From the IMG/VR virus record IMGVR_UViG_3300021357_000006, positions 1 to 37,001 of that record: a stretch of 37,001 nt of DNA. The stretch is one strand, 5' to 3'. Each line of letters begins with the position of its first letter. The first letter of the stretch is position 1. A program made the translations under genes and the position numbers. Below are positions 21,601-29,260 of this stretch, in pieces. This DNA is from a virus. The notes under the pieces were generated by a model, which searched no databases, was not told the origin of the DNA, and was given only the letters and a program-made list of their open reading frames with translations.

Positions 21601-22045
21601 TGTGGTTCTTGGCGACAAAGTACATAAACCCTGGAGTGAATATCAAGAAGCAGTAAATCTAGCACGGTTACAATATAGAGCTACTAATGAAGGTCAAGAA
21701 CAGGCTTTAATGGAGTTCCAGAGGGTTGACACCTCGGTTGATGATGCACTTATTGAGGCAAAAAAGGTTGCTGAAGCAGAGACAAAGCAATATTTACACT
21801 GGCGTTCTACAAGAGATGGGGATGGTAATGCTAGTTCTCTCAATGCTGCTAATAAACAACTATGGAAATTAGAATGGGCAAAAGGATTGAAGGAAAGTCC
21901 AGATGCTCCAACGGTAACAGAGTTATATGGAGAGACCCCAAAGGTTTCAACTAAATCTTCAACTACATCTACTCCAAAGACTTCGCCCATGCCTTCTCCA
22001 AAGCCACCACCTAGTAAACCGAGAAGATCAATACCGACATTATAA
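18614..22045 (+). CDS. Giant internal/ejected virion protein (putative), 1143 aa
   Basis: The largest gene of the window. The N-terminus is proline-rich (FIPSPFPAIPPPPNLPPPIP), with a second Pro-rich part at about 270-375. A central helical and partly hydrophobic region (about 390-740) contains KLVAFATAAVEASKQLGG, RSKAGTGLRLMYALATGYVP and MFSPFGVQSLLQGDPLPLAA. The order of these phrases resembles the C-terminal module of large polyvalent, DNA-associated proteins that phages inject with their DNA. The last 400 residues are charged helices, and the end is Ser/Thr/Pro-rich. Size, position between portal and scaffold, and two zincin proteins alongside support a capsid-internal protein delivered into the cell. 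Family membership is inferred. Confidence 0.6.
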   Translation: MPLRPLSPIDFIPSPFPAIPPPPNLPPPIPMEIIVEAIKEQRIKRAFEELFNPNPQRMTLPAPPGFGAGKEFGELARAGIIGGADVGGQTNPYSSALNQPPNYLYALAKEIMMRKLAASVPRKAKIPYGFSLPKDQLQEVASIRPEPTQEIPKITSKPFDLDEALRKRGATQAFEFGEIRSIVPSQRVIDAEITTRNSLNSLEPGELVQLGPQDFRPIPKEVWLRRLDLASTQYQKGVFREENYLRFLDNLGNKLRGGRISEDVIQPPVEPLLPPGQPPVVVPPPPRSETLGKLRDIIESEQGSFRLPPFGQGGPKIEPPLTGEVFSPTGGFNIPPKGPPTPQTGTPKPPPPPLPTSPLSSKFPSPDLKVPTSASPVDALTAFNRFWSGITAGLDPGTSLTLGWTALFDNPSRWGKSTLMSFGRLASETAYQKYLLDLDKPNTNLNGGSLLRWGLDHGMPAPGGVPELASTAIVEKVPVIGKGYETFRRQMEAFQTIQQWEHFRALTDNGNLKNNVDEAVETVRTIGSTSEGPTIAGRSLSSLLGPFGFAPRLYASVINLHLRALTSNLPPKGGLLTGPGGSERAVILKLVAFATAAVEASKQLGGKGKGLWTDPHDPNWMTITDTFGSGVDIRPLGMLHTWWKALALAATGDLEAAATTIIRSKAGTGLRLMYALATGYVPYTGAKADLSKEGIKNILRDMFSPFGVQSLLQGDPLPLAALQFFGFAAIPESYSEAREKYFIKNREKLEAEAPNKLMGWPGHPAPNWNELTPNDRNFLNRLPEFETLRKRFETDKERLAPDAFGKYDKVRDDEYNKRLLIGERFKAGSLDYEATKEAFDTSNEETLRSRKDLQKSSEFQKFVETRKSPVPKEFMDALNNYYAIYEANTDPLTGKLLSGTFDKIEDYKEGLTEDQRWYIDNNVGINKTPIEKRFSLMNKMLRPYYDISTGVANTPSDYLPQDYLSANFPTWRSWSYLQKQWESADSKSKEKLEKSTVVLGDKVHKPWSEYQEAVNLARLQYRATNEGQEQALMEFQRVDTSVDDALIEAKKVAEAETKQYLHWRSTRDGDGNASSLNAANKQLWKLEWAKGLKESPDAPTVTELYGETPKVSTKSSTTSTPKTSPMPSPKPPPSKPRRSIPTL

Positions 22046-22049
22046 CAAC

Positions 22050-22079
22050 TTGACATAAGTCTAGTAAATGATGTAAGAT
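22050..22079 (+). promoter_or_regulatory. Promoter before scaffold and capsid genes
   Basis: TTGACA (22050-22055), 18-base spacer, TAAGAT (22074-22079). It sits in the 50-base gap after the giant gene, and an AGGAGG ribosome binding site follows at 22086-22091. The shared start AACTTGACATAA and the same spacing link it to 10944-10973. It would boost the most needed virion proteins. Confidence 0.72.
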
Positions 22080-22095
22080 AAAACTAGGAGGATAT

Positions 22096-22815
22096 ATGCC
22101 AGATAATGACCCCGTTATTATAACTACACCTGATGTCGAGCCCGTTCTCGACGCTCAGCCTATTGTTCCTGATGATGAGGAAAAGGTTGATTACAAAAGC
22201 TTATACACAGAGCTTAATGATAAGTGGAGTGTAGTTGAGCCTTATGTCCCTTACATCCCGCAATTTAATGAGTTTATAAGTGCGAAGCGTCAGCAAGAGG
22301 CTGATGATTTTGCAGATTTGTTATCCTCTCTCGAACCTCCACAAGAGGTCGTCCAAGGAGATAATAAAAGCGATGTAAAACCTCCAGCTATTAACCCGAC
22401 AGCTTTGAATCAGGCGAAGCAGTTCATGTCCTTGGGAGCCGCTTATCAAAAAGCCTATCCCACAATTATGGAACAGACTATGACCCTTGAAGCCATCCGA
22501 AATGCGGTTGATGTACTAGGGCGGGACAGCACTATTGCAGAAATCGAAGATATGGCTAAAGATTTTCTTAGTTTGGGTGATCCTAGACTAATGCCGAGGT
22601 ACGCCGCTCAGCTAAAGAAAATGAACCAAAACAAGATTTCAAGTGAACGATCAACATCAGGGGTAGATCGTCTACCAAAAGCCCCTGCAAAGACATACTC
22701 TCCTAATACAGTTGATTTTTTTGAACAGAAGTTATTCAAGTACAATAACGGCGATGGGGATGATCTGACTCCCGCCGAGTGGAATCAATACGCTAAACTG
22801 CGTGGTCTAATTTAA
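22096..22815 (+). CDS. Scaffolding protein (putative)
   Basis: A 239-residue acidic, largely helical protein directly upstream of the major capsid gene, the usual place of the scaffold. It begins MPDNDPVIITTPDVEPVLDA, is disordered and acidic at the start, and has a helical middle (NQAKQFMSLGAAYQKAYPTI and TLEAIRNAVDVLGRDSTIAE). The C-terminus (about 195-239) is short, with a basic patch (KMNQNKISSERS) just before it. Scaffolds bind the coat protein through basic C-terminal segments; this is consistent but not proof. Own promoter and strong ribosome binding site. Confidence 0.7.
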   Translation: MPDNDPVIITTPDVEPVLDAQPIVPDDEEKVDYKSLYTELNDKWSVVEPYVPYIPQFNEFISAKRQQEADDFADLLSSLEPPQEVVQGDNKSDVKPPAINPTALNQAKQFMSLGAAYQKAYPTIMEQTMTLEAIRNAVDVLGRDSTIAEIEDMAKDFLSLGDPRLMPRYAAQLKKMNQNKISSERSTSGVDRLPKAPAKTYSPNTVDFFEQKLFKYNNGDGDDLTPAEWNQYAKLRGLI

Positions 22816-22847
22816 CAAAAAATTATGGAGGCAAAAAGGAGCTTCAA

Positions 22848-23750
22848 TTGGCTATAATTACTACTTCAAGCCTTGATGATACTCTACCGAAGTTTATCGC
22901 TGAGGCTGCCCTTACTCTATTACAGGAAGGGTTAATGAAGCAGCGTGTTTCTGTTGTAACTCTCGGTAAAGGTTCAGGTATTACCTACAACAAACCTACC
23001 TGGTCTGCTGTTAGTGTTCTGAGCTTAACTCAGGGTGTTGATCTTGCTCAGGCTCAGAGTGTTACTGATAGTAACTTTGCTGTAACCGTTGCTGAAAAGG
23101 GCGGGCAGGTGTTCTTTACGGATTTGTCAAAGAACGCCATCCGTGAGGATATAATGCGGATGCTGGGGAAAGCCTTAGCAAATGCTTTTGTAAACTCATG
23201 GGATGTTGACCTTACGGCTGTTATGGACTCAGCCACCGTATCCCTTGGTGGGGCTACGACTACCCTCGTTATAGGCCGTCTACAGGCTGCTGCAACGAGA
23301 TTAGCTGCTGCTTCACGTCCCGTTGAGGGCCCGCTTTCCTGTGTTCTACATCCATTCTCCTACTACGCAATTGCTCAGGATTTGGCTGCCGTTTCCGTTA
23401 GCGGCCGTTGGGTGAATACCACTGGAACCCCTTCGATTGCTAGAACCTACGGCTCTAGTGTTGCAGGGCTTTCAGAGAGGATTATTGAGAATTTCTGGGT
23501 AGGTAAACTTGCTGGTGTTGATGTTTTTACTGATAGAAACATTGCTATCGCAAGCTCAGCATCAAAGGGTGGGATGTTCTCAAAGGAAGCTATTGTTGCT
23601 GTACAGTACGAATCTCCGTCAACTCGTGTTCAGAGAGATGAGTCCCTTCGTGGAGTCGAGTTGAACTATGTTGGTACTGTCGGCCAGGGTATGTATGACG
23701 GCTCATGGGCTTTTGAGCTATTTGCCGATGCCAGCACACCCTCTGTGTAA
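22848..23750 (+). CDS. Major capsid protein, HK97-type fold (putative), TTG start
   Basis: A 300-residue protein with the composition of a coat protein: N-arm with TSSLDDTLPKFIAEAALTLL, KQRVSVVTLGKGSGITYNKP, the helix REDIMRMLGKALANAFVNSW (spine-helix-like), VLHPFSYYAIAQDLA (P-domain-like), and TDRNIAIASSASKGGMFSKE near the end, a phrase typical of major capsid proteins. It follows the scaffold gene and precedes a decoration-like gene. The start is TTG at 22848 with AAGGAG six bases upstream; no in-frame ATG is near. Assignment is by pattern and position. Confidence 0.87.
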   Translation: MAIITTSSLDDTLPKFIAEAALTLLQEGLMKQRVSVVTLGKGSGITYNKPTWSAVSVLSLTQGVDLAQAQSVTDSNFAVTVAEKGGQVFFTDLSKNAIREDIMRMLGKALANAFVNSWDVDLTAVMDSATVSLGGATTTLVIGRLQAAATRLAAASRPVEGPLSCVLHPFSYYAIAQDLAAVSVSGRWVNTTGTPSIARTYGSSVAGLSERIIENFWVGKLAGVDVFTDRNIAIASSASKGGMFSKEAIVAVQYESPSTRVQRDESLRGVELNYVGTVGQGMYDGSWAFELFADASTPSV

Positions 23751-23776
23751 AATTTAACAAAAAAATAGGAGTTAAA

Positions 23777-24157
23777 ATGCCTGGAATAAGCTCTGGGCTG
23801 GACCCGAAAATTCTCGCTCTTCATAGCGATCTTTCGGCTACAACCGCTGTCCCTGTTTGTAAATTCCCATCTATTCACACTATGTTGGATGCCTTCTGGA
23901 TTTTCCAGACAGCTATGACCACCAATACTTCAACTACCCATGCACGGGTGAGAGTTATGGATGGTGCGACCACTGGGAGTGGTACTGCCAACGCTGGCCT
24001 ACGTTCGGGTACGTGGGTAGCATATACTGGGGCGACCATCGGCACTAACTATACCTTTGCAGCTAACGATTGGGCAGTGTGCAGATATAGTGAGGCTGGA
24101 ACAGTCGCTCTTGGTACTTGGGCGCAGGTGATTCACTGCGTTAATGGAAATGTCTAA
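23777..24157 (+). CDS. Capsid decoration / head-associated protein (putative)
   Basis: A 126-residue beta-rich protein after the capsid gene: STTHARVRVMDGATTGSGTA, WVAYTGATIGTNYTFAANDW, and VALGTWAQVIHCVNGNV. Small, Thr/Gly-rich and strand-rich proteins in this place are often head decoration proteins or head fibres. No specific family is recognised. AGGAG precedes the ATG, and a strong hairpin (24159-24194) follows the stop. Confidence 0.6.
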   Translation: MPGISSGLDPKILALHSDLSATTAVPVCKFPSIHTMLDAFWIFQTAMTTNTSTTHARVRVMDGATTGSGTANAGLRSGTWVAYTGATIGTNYTFAANDWAVCRYSEAGTVALGTWAQVIHCVNGNV

Positions 24158-24158
24158 A

Positions 24159-24194
24159 TAGCGGGGGAGTGGAATAAACAACTACTCCCCGCTA
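24159..24194 (+). promoter_or_regulatory. Hairpin with following A-tract, before the glycosyltransferase
   Basis: TAGCGGGGGAGT (24159-24170) pairs with ACTCCCCGCTA (24184-24194) with one unpaired G. It is followed by a run of A, not T, so it is not a standard rho-independent terminator on either strand. It may protect the upstream capsid messenger from 3' degradation or set off the GTG-start glycosyltransferase gene 20 bases later. Confidence 0.75.
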
Positions 24195-24213
24195 AAAAAA
24201 CTCTGGAGGCTCC

Positions 24214-25020
24214 GTGAAGATTCTACTAGGACTATATACTGGGGATGTTGTTCTGGAAAGTGCGCTTGCAAATGTTTTGAGTTTGCAGGCTTCCATGATT
24301 TCCAGAGGGATACAAGACCCTGTGTCTAGTTATATTCAGAGAACATCCTGTAGAGTAGATGCTAATAGAAACTATATAATGCATTATTTCCTTAACAAAA
24401 GCACGGCGGATTATTTGTTCATAATAGACCAGGATGTTAGCCATCCCGCCGATGCTCCTTATGTACTCGCCTCCCGTGATAAGCCGATCGTTTGTGGTTT
24501 ATATTTTAAGCGAAATGAGGCTGGGATCCACCATCCGATGTTTTATAAGAATATCGGGAATGGTGTAGAGGATCGCCAAGGGTATAAAATTGGAGAATTC
24601 TGTGAGGATAACTACTCACCAAATCCTTTTATACCTATTGTAGCCGAGTTTTTATCTAATTCTAAAGCTCCTCTTATTGATGATCCTTTCCTACTGGCTA
24701 AAGAGGACGGAAGTCTACCAATGACTGGAGGGATTATAGAAATAGACGCCTCTGGATTTGGATGTGTGATGATCCGCCGAGATGTGATCGAGGCAATGAG
24801 TCCTCCTTATTTAATTGATGAGCCGCATTTGAACGGCGATTTAGTTTTTTACAGAAATGCCAAGAAGTTAGGTTTCGACATCTGGGGAGATATGTCAGTC
24901 GTTTGTAGCCATAGGCAGGTAAAACCTATAGGTCTTAAAGGATTTCAGGATTTTGTGTGGAAGGAGGTTAACGATTACAATGCCTCACGATCACAAGAAA
25001 TTCATACAGAGATTTACTAA
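24214..25020 (+). CDS. Glycosyltransferase, GT-A type (GT2-like)
   Basis: A 268-residue protein with a GT-A pattern: MKILLGLYTGDVVLESALAN at the start, ADYLFIIDQDVSHP at about 65-78 where DQD is the metal/nucleotide-binding DxD motif, then PIVCGLYFKR. ASGFGCVMIRRDVIEAM and DLVFYRNAKKLGFDIW mark the acceptor side, as in phage and bacterial GT2-like proteins. GTG start, with TGGAGG upstream. It transfers a sugar from a nucleotide donor; the acceptor may be virion protein or a cell-surface glycan. First gene of a sugar-modification cassette reaching 28093. Confidence 0.82.
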   Translation: MKILLGLYTGDVVLESALANVLSLQASMISRGIQDPVSSYIQRTSCRVDANRNYIMHYFLNKSTADYLFIIDQDVSHPADAPYVLASRDKPIVCGLYFKRNEAGIHHPMFYKNIGNGVEDRQGYKIGEFCEDNYSPNPFIPIVAEFLSNSKAPLIDDPFLLAKEDGSLPMTGGIIEIDASGFGCVMIRRDVIEAMSPPYLIDEPHLNGDLVFYRNAKKLGFDIWGDMSVVCSHRQVKPIGLKGFQDFVWKEVNDYNASRSQEIHTEIY

Positions 25021-25795
25021 AGAGGATTTACTAGACTTAGAGTACACTTACGGCGGAGAAATACGGCTTCAGATCAATCACGGAGACGGGACAACCGAGT
25101 TAGTTTTACTAAATAACTTATTGGGGATAATAAGCAGATTTTCCTCAGATGCTTTGGGAAATAAGCATGGAGGCTATATGATAATCCCCAAGAAAATCTG
25201 GACACAGCTTCGGGAAGAAGCTTCAGATAGATTGGGGAGAGAAAAATTTAGGCAAACGAAAGATAAAGGTTTTGTGGGTATTTTTTCAAACTGGACTGTT
25301 TACCTTGCAGATGTTGTTCAGGTTTTTGTACGTACTGACCACAACGGCCTTTGTTGGGCTTTTGATATTGGTAGTATTCATAACCTACTCCGCCGCCCTG
25401 AAATTCTACAGCTAGTAGGAGAAGGAATGGGTTTTGATGATAAGTTTGTATTTCATCCACTTCTAGGTGGCTATGCTCCGCCCCTGGTCTTACGGGCCTG
25501 GGCCGATGATGGGTACAAACCAGCCCTGGATGCCCTTGAGATTCTACAAATTCCTGAAAAGGCTTGTGATTTAGCAAAGGGTATTGGAGTACACCCTGAC
25601 TGGTTGGCTGAACACGCAAATAATGGTTATGAACCCGCAATTTCACTACTGATAAACCCACCTGATATTGCTGATAGAAATTGGAGGATTCGTGCTCAAG
25701 AGATATTATTCCAATTAGTTAATGGTGATAAACTAGGACTTCTTCCCGAAGGGGTAGTTGAAGGAGAGTATAGTGAAGTTTCTAGTAGGCTATGA
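24980..25795 (+). CDS. Hypothetical protein of the glycosylation cassette, 271 aa
   Basis: The start is taken at ATG 24980 (MPHDHKKFIQRFTKEDLLDL); the AAGGAGG upstream is 12 bases away, and the gene overlaps the glycosyltransferase end by 41 bases. The C-terminal half contains GGYAPPLVLRAWADDGYKPA and WLAEHANNGYEPAISLLINP, a loose internal repeat (LxxWADDGYKPALDAL / LAEHANNGYEPAISLL) that looks like helical repeats. The N-terminal half (GGEIRLQINHGDGTTELVLL) is beta-rich. No family recognised. Its place between three transferases suggests a role in the same modification. Confidence 0.65.
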   Translation: MPHDHKKFIQRFTKEDLLDLEYTYGGEIRLQINHGDGTTELVLLNNLLGIISRFSSDALGNKHGGYMIIPKKIWTQLREEASDRLGREKFRQTKDKGFVGIFSNWTVYLADVVQVFVRTDHNGLCWAFDIGSIHNLLRRPEILQLVGEGMGFDDKFVFHPLLGGYAPPLVLRAWADDGYKPALDALEILQIPEKACDLAKGIGVHPDWLAEHANNGYEPAISLLINPPDIADRNWRIRAQEILFQLVNGDKLGLLPEGVVEGEYSEVSSRL

Positions 25796-26657
25796 CCACC
25801 ACCCTGTCTCAGTTGCTCGTATGTATGTTAGAGCAATGAGAAGATTGGGGATTGAAGTGCTTACTATTGGCCCCAGGTGGAAGGGTAGATATTCTCATCC
25901 TGAATACGACGATATTCCTGATATTGAGATTCCAAGAGGCTCACCTGTTTGGCGGACAAATTTTCTTACAGATGTTTCCCAAGTAGATCAGGTATGGAGT
26001 TTTGATAATAAATTTCGACTCAGAGGGAAGCTTGGAGATGGGCCCGCAGTGATATACTGCACAGACCCCCATGTAGTTGATGCAAAGTTTTACTTACGAG
26101 AATATGATTACAAATTCTCGGCACAGAAAATACCTGGGACATCTTGGATCCCACTTGCCTACGACTCCGATCTACACCCTTGTTTTAATAATATAAATAA
26201 TCTAAGTCGGCCAATAGATGTATGTTTTATTGGGATGACGGGGGCAGGGTATGAGAACCGCCGTGCAGGGCTGAAATGTTTAGATAATCTGGGACTAGAG
26301 AGTTTTATAGCATCGGGGCTAGTTTTTGACGATTATTCCCGTCCATATAATAAATCAAAAATTGCCTATAATTGGTCTAGTTCTTTTGATATACCAATGA
26401 GGCTTTTTGAAGGAATGGCAATGGGGTGTTGTGTAGTAACTAATAGAATCCCATTTTTAGATGAATTGGGTTTTGTTGAGGGCACACACTATCTGGGGTT
26501 TTCAAATATCGGTGAACTAGAAAAAGTAGTCCTAGAGGCTTTGAATAGTGGTCGTTGGCAAGAGGTGGCTAAAAAGGGTAATCTTGCCGTCCAAGAGCAC
26601 TCCTATCCTAATAGAGTCATAAAAATGCTCGAAAGGATTGACTACAAAAAAATTTAA
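25773..26657 (+). CDS. Glycosyltransferase, GT-B type (CgeB/Glyco_trans_1_2-like)
   Basis: The start is GTG at 25773 (MKFLVGYDHHPVSVARMYVR), with AAGGAG six bases upstream; an earlier TTG at 25758 would lie before the site. The 294-residue protein has IDVCFIGMTGAGYENRRAGL and the C-terminal donor-binding pattern YNWSSSFDIPMRLFEGMAMG followed by CCVVTNRIPFLDELGF. These match the CgeB/Glyco_trans_1_2 group of GT-B enzymes. It overlaps the previous gene by 23 bases. The sugar and acceptor are unknown. Confidence 0.83.
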   Translation: MKFLVGYDHHPVSVARMYVRAMRRLGIEVLTIGPRWKGRYSHPEYDDIPDIEIPRGSPVWRTNFLTDVSQVDQVWSFDNKFRLRGKLGDGPAVIYCTDPHVVDAKFYLREYDYKFSAQKIPGTSWIPLAYDSDLHPCFNNINNLSRPIDVCFIGMTGAGYENRRAGLKCLDNLGLESFIASGLVFDDYSRPYNKSKIAYNWSSSFDIPMRLFEGMAMGCCVVTNRIPFLDELGFVEGTHYLGFSNIGELEKVVLEALNSGRWQEVAKKGNLAVQEHSYPNRVIKMLERIDYKKI

Positions 26658-26674
26658 TCAACTATGGAGGCAAT

Positions 26675-28093
26675 ATGAAAGTAAATATAGTTGAGATGTA
26701 TCATTCAGAGGCCATGCTAAGGATAGTTCGCCCCCTAGTGGAATATAGGCCAGGATGGGTTGATTTAACCATTAGCGAAATCCCCGATCCTGATGCAGAT
26801 GTTAATATACACATTCCTTGGCATATTCTCGTGGATTCTCCTAAGAATAATCTCGATATTATACTATTCACCCATGTAAACCCAGGAGTGGAGGGAAAAT
26901 TGAAATTAGCAGCAGCAAAAGCTGATCATATTTTTGCTATGTCAAAGCACGGTATTCATACCCTTCGTCAGAATGGGATTCAAAATTCAGTTAGTATAAT
27001 CACTCCAGATGTAGAGGGATATATCCCCAGGAAGATAAAAGTGGGGATAGTTGGGACGGAGCAACCCAATGGCCGTAAACGCTCTTGGTTGCTTGCTGAG
27101 CTTGCCTGGAACTATAATCTTGATCCCTTTCATTTTGTAATACTTGGGAAAAACTGGGACGGTGTAATTCCTTATGTCTCAAATTTAGGTGTTAGCGTAG
27201 AAAATATTAAATCAGTAGACTCAAATTATAACTTCTATCATGGCATTGACCTATTGCTATGCACGGGATTTGTTGAAGGTGGTCCTCTGCCACTAATTGA
27301 AGCTCTTGCTTGTGGTGTTCCTGTGTTATCCCCACCGTATGGCTACGCACTAGACTATCTTCCTCCAGAGAGTATTTATAACTCGATTGAGGAGCTATCC
27401 ATGTGTTTGAAAGAATTTGTTTCTCCAGTTATGGAGCGGAGAAATCGAGTACAGCATTTAACCAAACAAGTTTATGCAGGGCAAGTTTACGAAGTATTGC
27501 GTAATATTTGTAAAAATGCAATAGTTTGCCGATATGATAACATTCCTGCAATTATACGAGAAATTAAAGCAACAAAATTACTAGAAGTTGGTACTGGCAC
27601 TTGTGAACGTGCTGAAGTGATGATTACGGCTGCGCTGGAAAATGGTACTGATATTATTTACAGGGGTTACGATTATTTTCGTCCACTCAGCCCTTTTGAA
27701 ATAACCTCAGAGTTCTCGAAACAGCCTATGAGTATTGGTGAAGCTGCTAAGAGATTATTACCCTATGATGCTGAGGTTATCTTAGTTGAGGGGGATACTA
27801 AAGAGACAATTCCCAATACTCCCGACACAAATACTTATGATTTTATTTATATAGATGGCGGCCATTCCTGGGAGACTATCGAATCCGATTGGGAAAACCT
27901 TCAAAGATTAGCTCACGATAACACTGTGTTTGTGCTTGATGATTACTACCCAGAGATTGACCGTCCAGTTGGGTGTCAAAAATTAGTCGATTCCCTTGAT
28001 CGCAACATCTGGTCAGTAGAATTTCTCGAACCTCTCGAAACTTGGGGAGAGTTGAAAATCCAAATGGTTAGGGTCCAAAAATGCCTTATATAA
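26675..28093 (+). CDS. Bifunctional glycosyltransferase (GT4-like) - methyltransferase
   Basis: A 472-residue fusion. Residues about 1-270 are a compact GT-B transferase: ITPDVEGYIPRKIKVGIVG, then GFVEGGPLPLIEALACGVPV with the family's EGGPLPLIEA donor motif. Residues about 290-472 are a class I methyltransferase: KLLEVGTGTCERAEVMITAA (motif I), VILVEGDTKETIP, and YDFIYIDGGHSWETIESDWE, as in Methyltransf_24-type sugar or small-molecule methylases. The enzyme may add a sugar and then methylate it. TGGAGG stands before the ATG. The fusion is in frame without a break. Confidence 0.85.
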   Translation: MKVNIVEMYHSEAMLRIVRPLVEYRPGWVDLTISEIPDPDADVNIHIPWHILVDSPKNNLDIILFTHVNPGVEGKLKLAAAKADHIFAMSKHGIHTLRQNGIQNSVSIITPDVEGYIPRKIKVGIVGTEQPNGRKRSWLLAELAWNYNLDPFHFVILGKNWDGVIPYVSNLGVSVENIKSVDSNYNFYHGIDLLLCTGFVEGGPLPLIEALACGVPVLSPPYGYALDYLPPESIYNSIEELSMCLKEFVSPVMERRNRVQHLTKQVYAGQVYEVLRNICKNAIVCRYDNIPAIIREIKATKLLEVGTGTCERAEVMITAALENGTDIIYRGYDYFRPLSPFEITSEFSKQPMSIGEAAKRLLPYDAEVILVEGDTKETIPNTPDTNTYDFIYIDGGHSWETIESDWENLQRLAHDNTVFVLDDYYPEIDRPVGCQKLVDSLDRNIWSVEFLEPLETWGELKIQMVRVQKCLI

Positions 28094-28506
28094 ACATTCT
28101 TCCTCCTGGGACACTAATTCTTCCTACCCACGTTGTCGAAAGTATACAACGAAAACGGTTAGAGGAAATTAAGCAGATGGTCAAGGAGGAGAAATTGGCT
28201 AATGATCCAGGCTACCAATATGAGCAGGAGAGGGCCAAGAAGGACACAAAACCTATTACTGTTATGGATAGCTCGGATCGTAATAGGCCAGTAATCGTGG
28301 TTGGCGGCGGCGAGTATTATGAGGATTTGAAGGATAAGGCCAAAAGATTAAAAGAAAAACCCGATCCAAAATTGGATCCTGATAGAAAGTGGAAAGCTGA
28401 TCCAAAAAGGGATGTTGGGGAGGCATTGGATAGGTACTACAGGGGAAAGCGTGGAACAGCAGTATTTCATTTTCCTAATAATCCATTAACTAAGAAGGAC
28501 GGATAA
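28081..28506 (+). CDS. Hypothetical protein with C-terminal FHFP motif, 141 aa
   Basis: Begins MPYINILPPGTLILPTHVVE, has a long charged helix (RKRLEEIKQMVKEEKLANDP), and ends with GTAVFHFPNNPLTKKDG. The N-terminal ILPTHV and the C-terminal VFHFPxNPL are shared with the 75-residue protein at 29261-29488, so the two are paralogues with a different middle. The function is unknown. It overlaps the methyltransferase gene by 13 bases. Confidence 0.68.
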   Translation: MPYINILPPGTLILPTHVVESIQRKRLEEIKQMVKEEKLANDPGYQYEQERAKKDTKPITVMDSSDRNRPVIVVGGGEYYEDLKDKAKRLKEKPDPKLDPDRKWKADPKRDVGEALDRYYRGKRGTAVFHFPNNPLTKKDG

Positions 28507-28519
28507 GGAGGACAAATCT

Positions 28520-29260
28520 ATGGTTAATAAAAATATAGATGCAGAGGGGTGGGAAACCCTAGATGATGAAGGCACGGTTATCGAAATTGCAAATGTTGAG
28601 CACTTTGCGGCCGAGAGGGCAAATCTTAAAATACCCTGGCCTGAAGGCGCACAGGGATTAGGTGGAGGTTATAGAGCTAAAGCCTTTACAACTACTGATG
28701 AGATAGTAGTAATGTATGGGCCAAAGGAATTTAATCAAGGAGCAGTCCCAAGTAATATCCCTAGATCACAAATGTCAGTGTTTTTAGGTAGAGGGTTTAC
28801 AATTCGGCCTACGCAGAAGGCTATAGAAGCTAAATTTCCTTGTAATACAATTATGGAAGATGGTAGTCTATGCCCCTGGATCGCTTCAAGTGAGCTTTAT
28901 CGTTTTGCCCATATTAGGGGCTACCATCAGATGATCGCTGATATTGTTATCCCAGATTTTGCCCAGCGTCGCCTACGTGGTGAAATGGTTGTTTCAACGG
29001 ATACTAGAGAAGGAGAAGTTGCTGTATTACGGGAGCAGGTTGCTGCGCTAACAAAACTTGTTGTTGAGAATACTATGAGTAATAAAAAGAAAAAGACTAA
29101 TATCCTACGAAATGATGTTGGGCTTACAATAACTATTCCACATACCTATGAGTGTACTACCAAAGGTAGGCTAGGGAATTATGATCTTAATTGTGAACGG
29201 TGTGTTTTACTTCAGGAGCGGGCTCGTAAACTGGCTGCTGAAGTAGATACGAATACTTAA
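28520..29260 (+). CDS. Zinc-finger-containing hypothetical protein, 246 aa
   Basis: Near residues 108-136 the protein reads FPCNTIMEDGSLCPWIASSE and then LYRFAHIRGYH, a C-x7-C ... H-x4-H arrangement like a C2H2 zinc finger. A second Cys set (YECTTKGRLG ... LNCERC) lies near the C-terminus. A helix REGEVAVLREQVAALTKLVV between them is a likely coiled coil. Zinc fingers plus coiled coil suggest a structural or scaffolding role in the virion or DNA binding. GGAGG precedes the ATG. Confidence 0.68.
   Translation: MVNKNIDAEGWETLDDEGTVIEIANVEHFAAERANLKIPWPEGAQGLGGGYRAKAFTTTDEIVVMYGPKEFNQGAVPSNIPRSQMSVFLGRGFTIRPTQKAIEAKFPCNTIMEDGSLCPWIASSELYRFAHIRGYHQMIADIVIPDFAQRRLRGEMVVSTDTREGEVAVLREQVAALTKLVVENTMSNKKKKTNILRNDVGLTITIPHTYECTTKGRLGNYDLNCERCVLLQERARKLAAEVDTNT

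Noticed and set aside
24159-24200. Rho-independent terminator after the decoration gene
   Set aside because: The stem is followed by A, not T, on the + strand, and on the other strand no T-run follows either.
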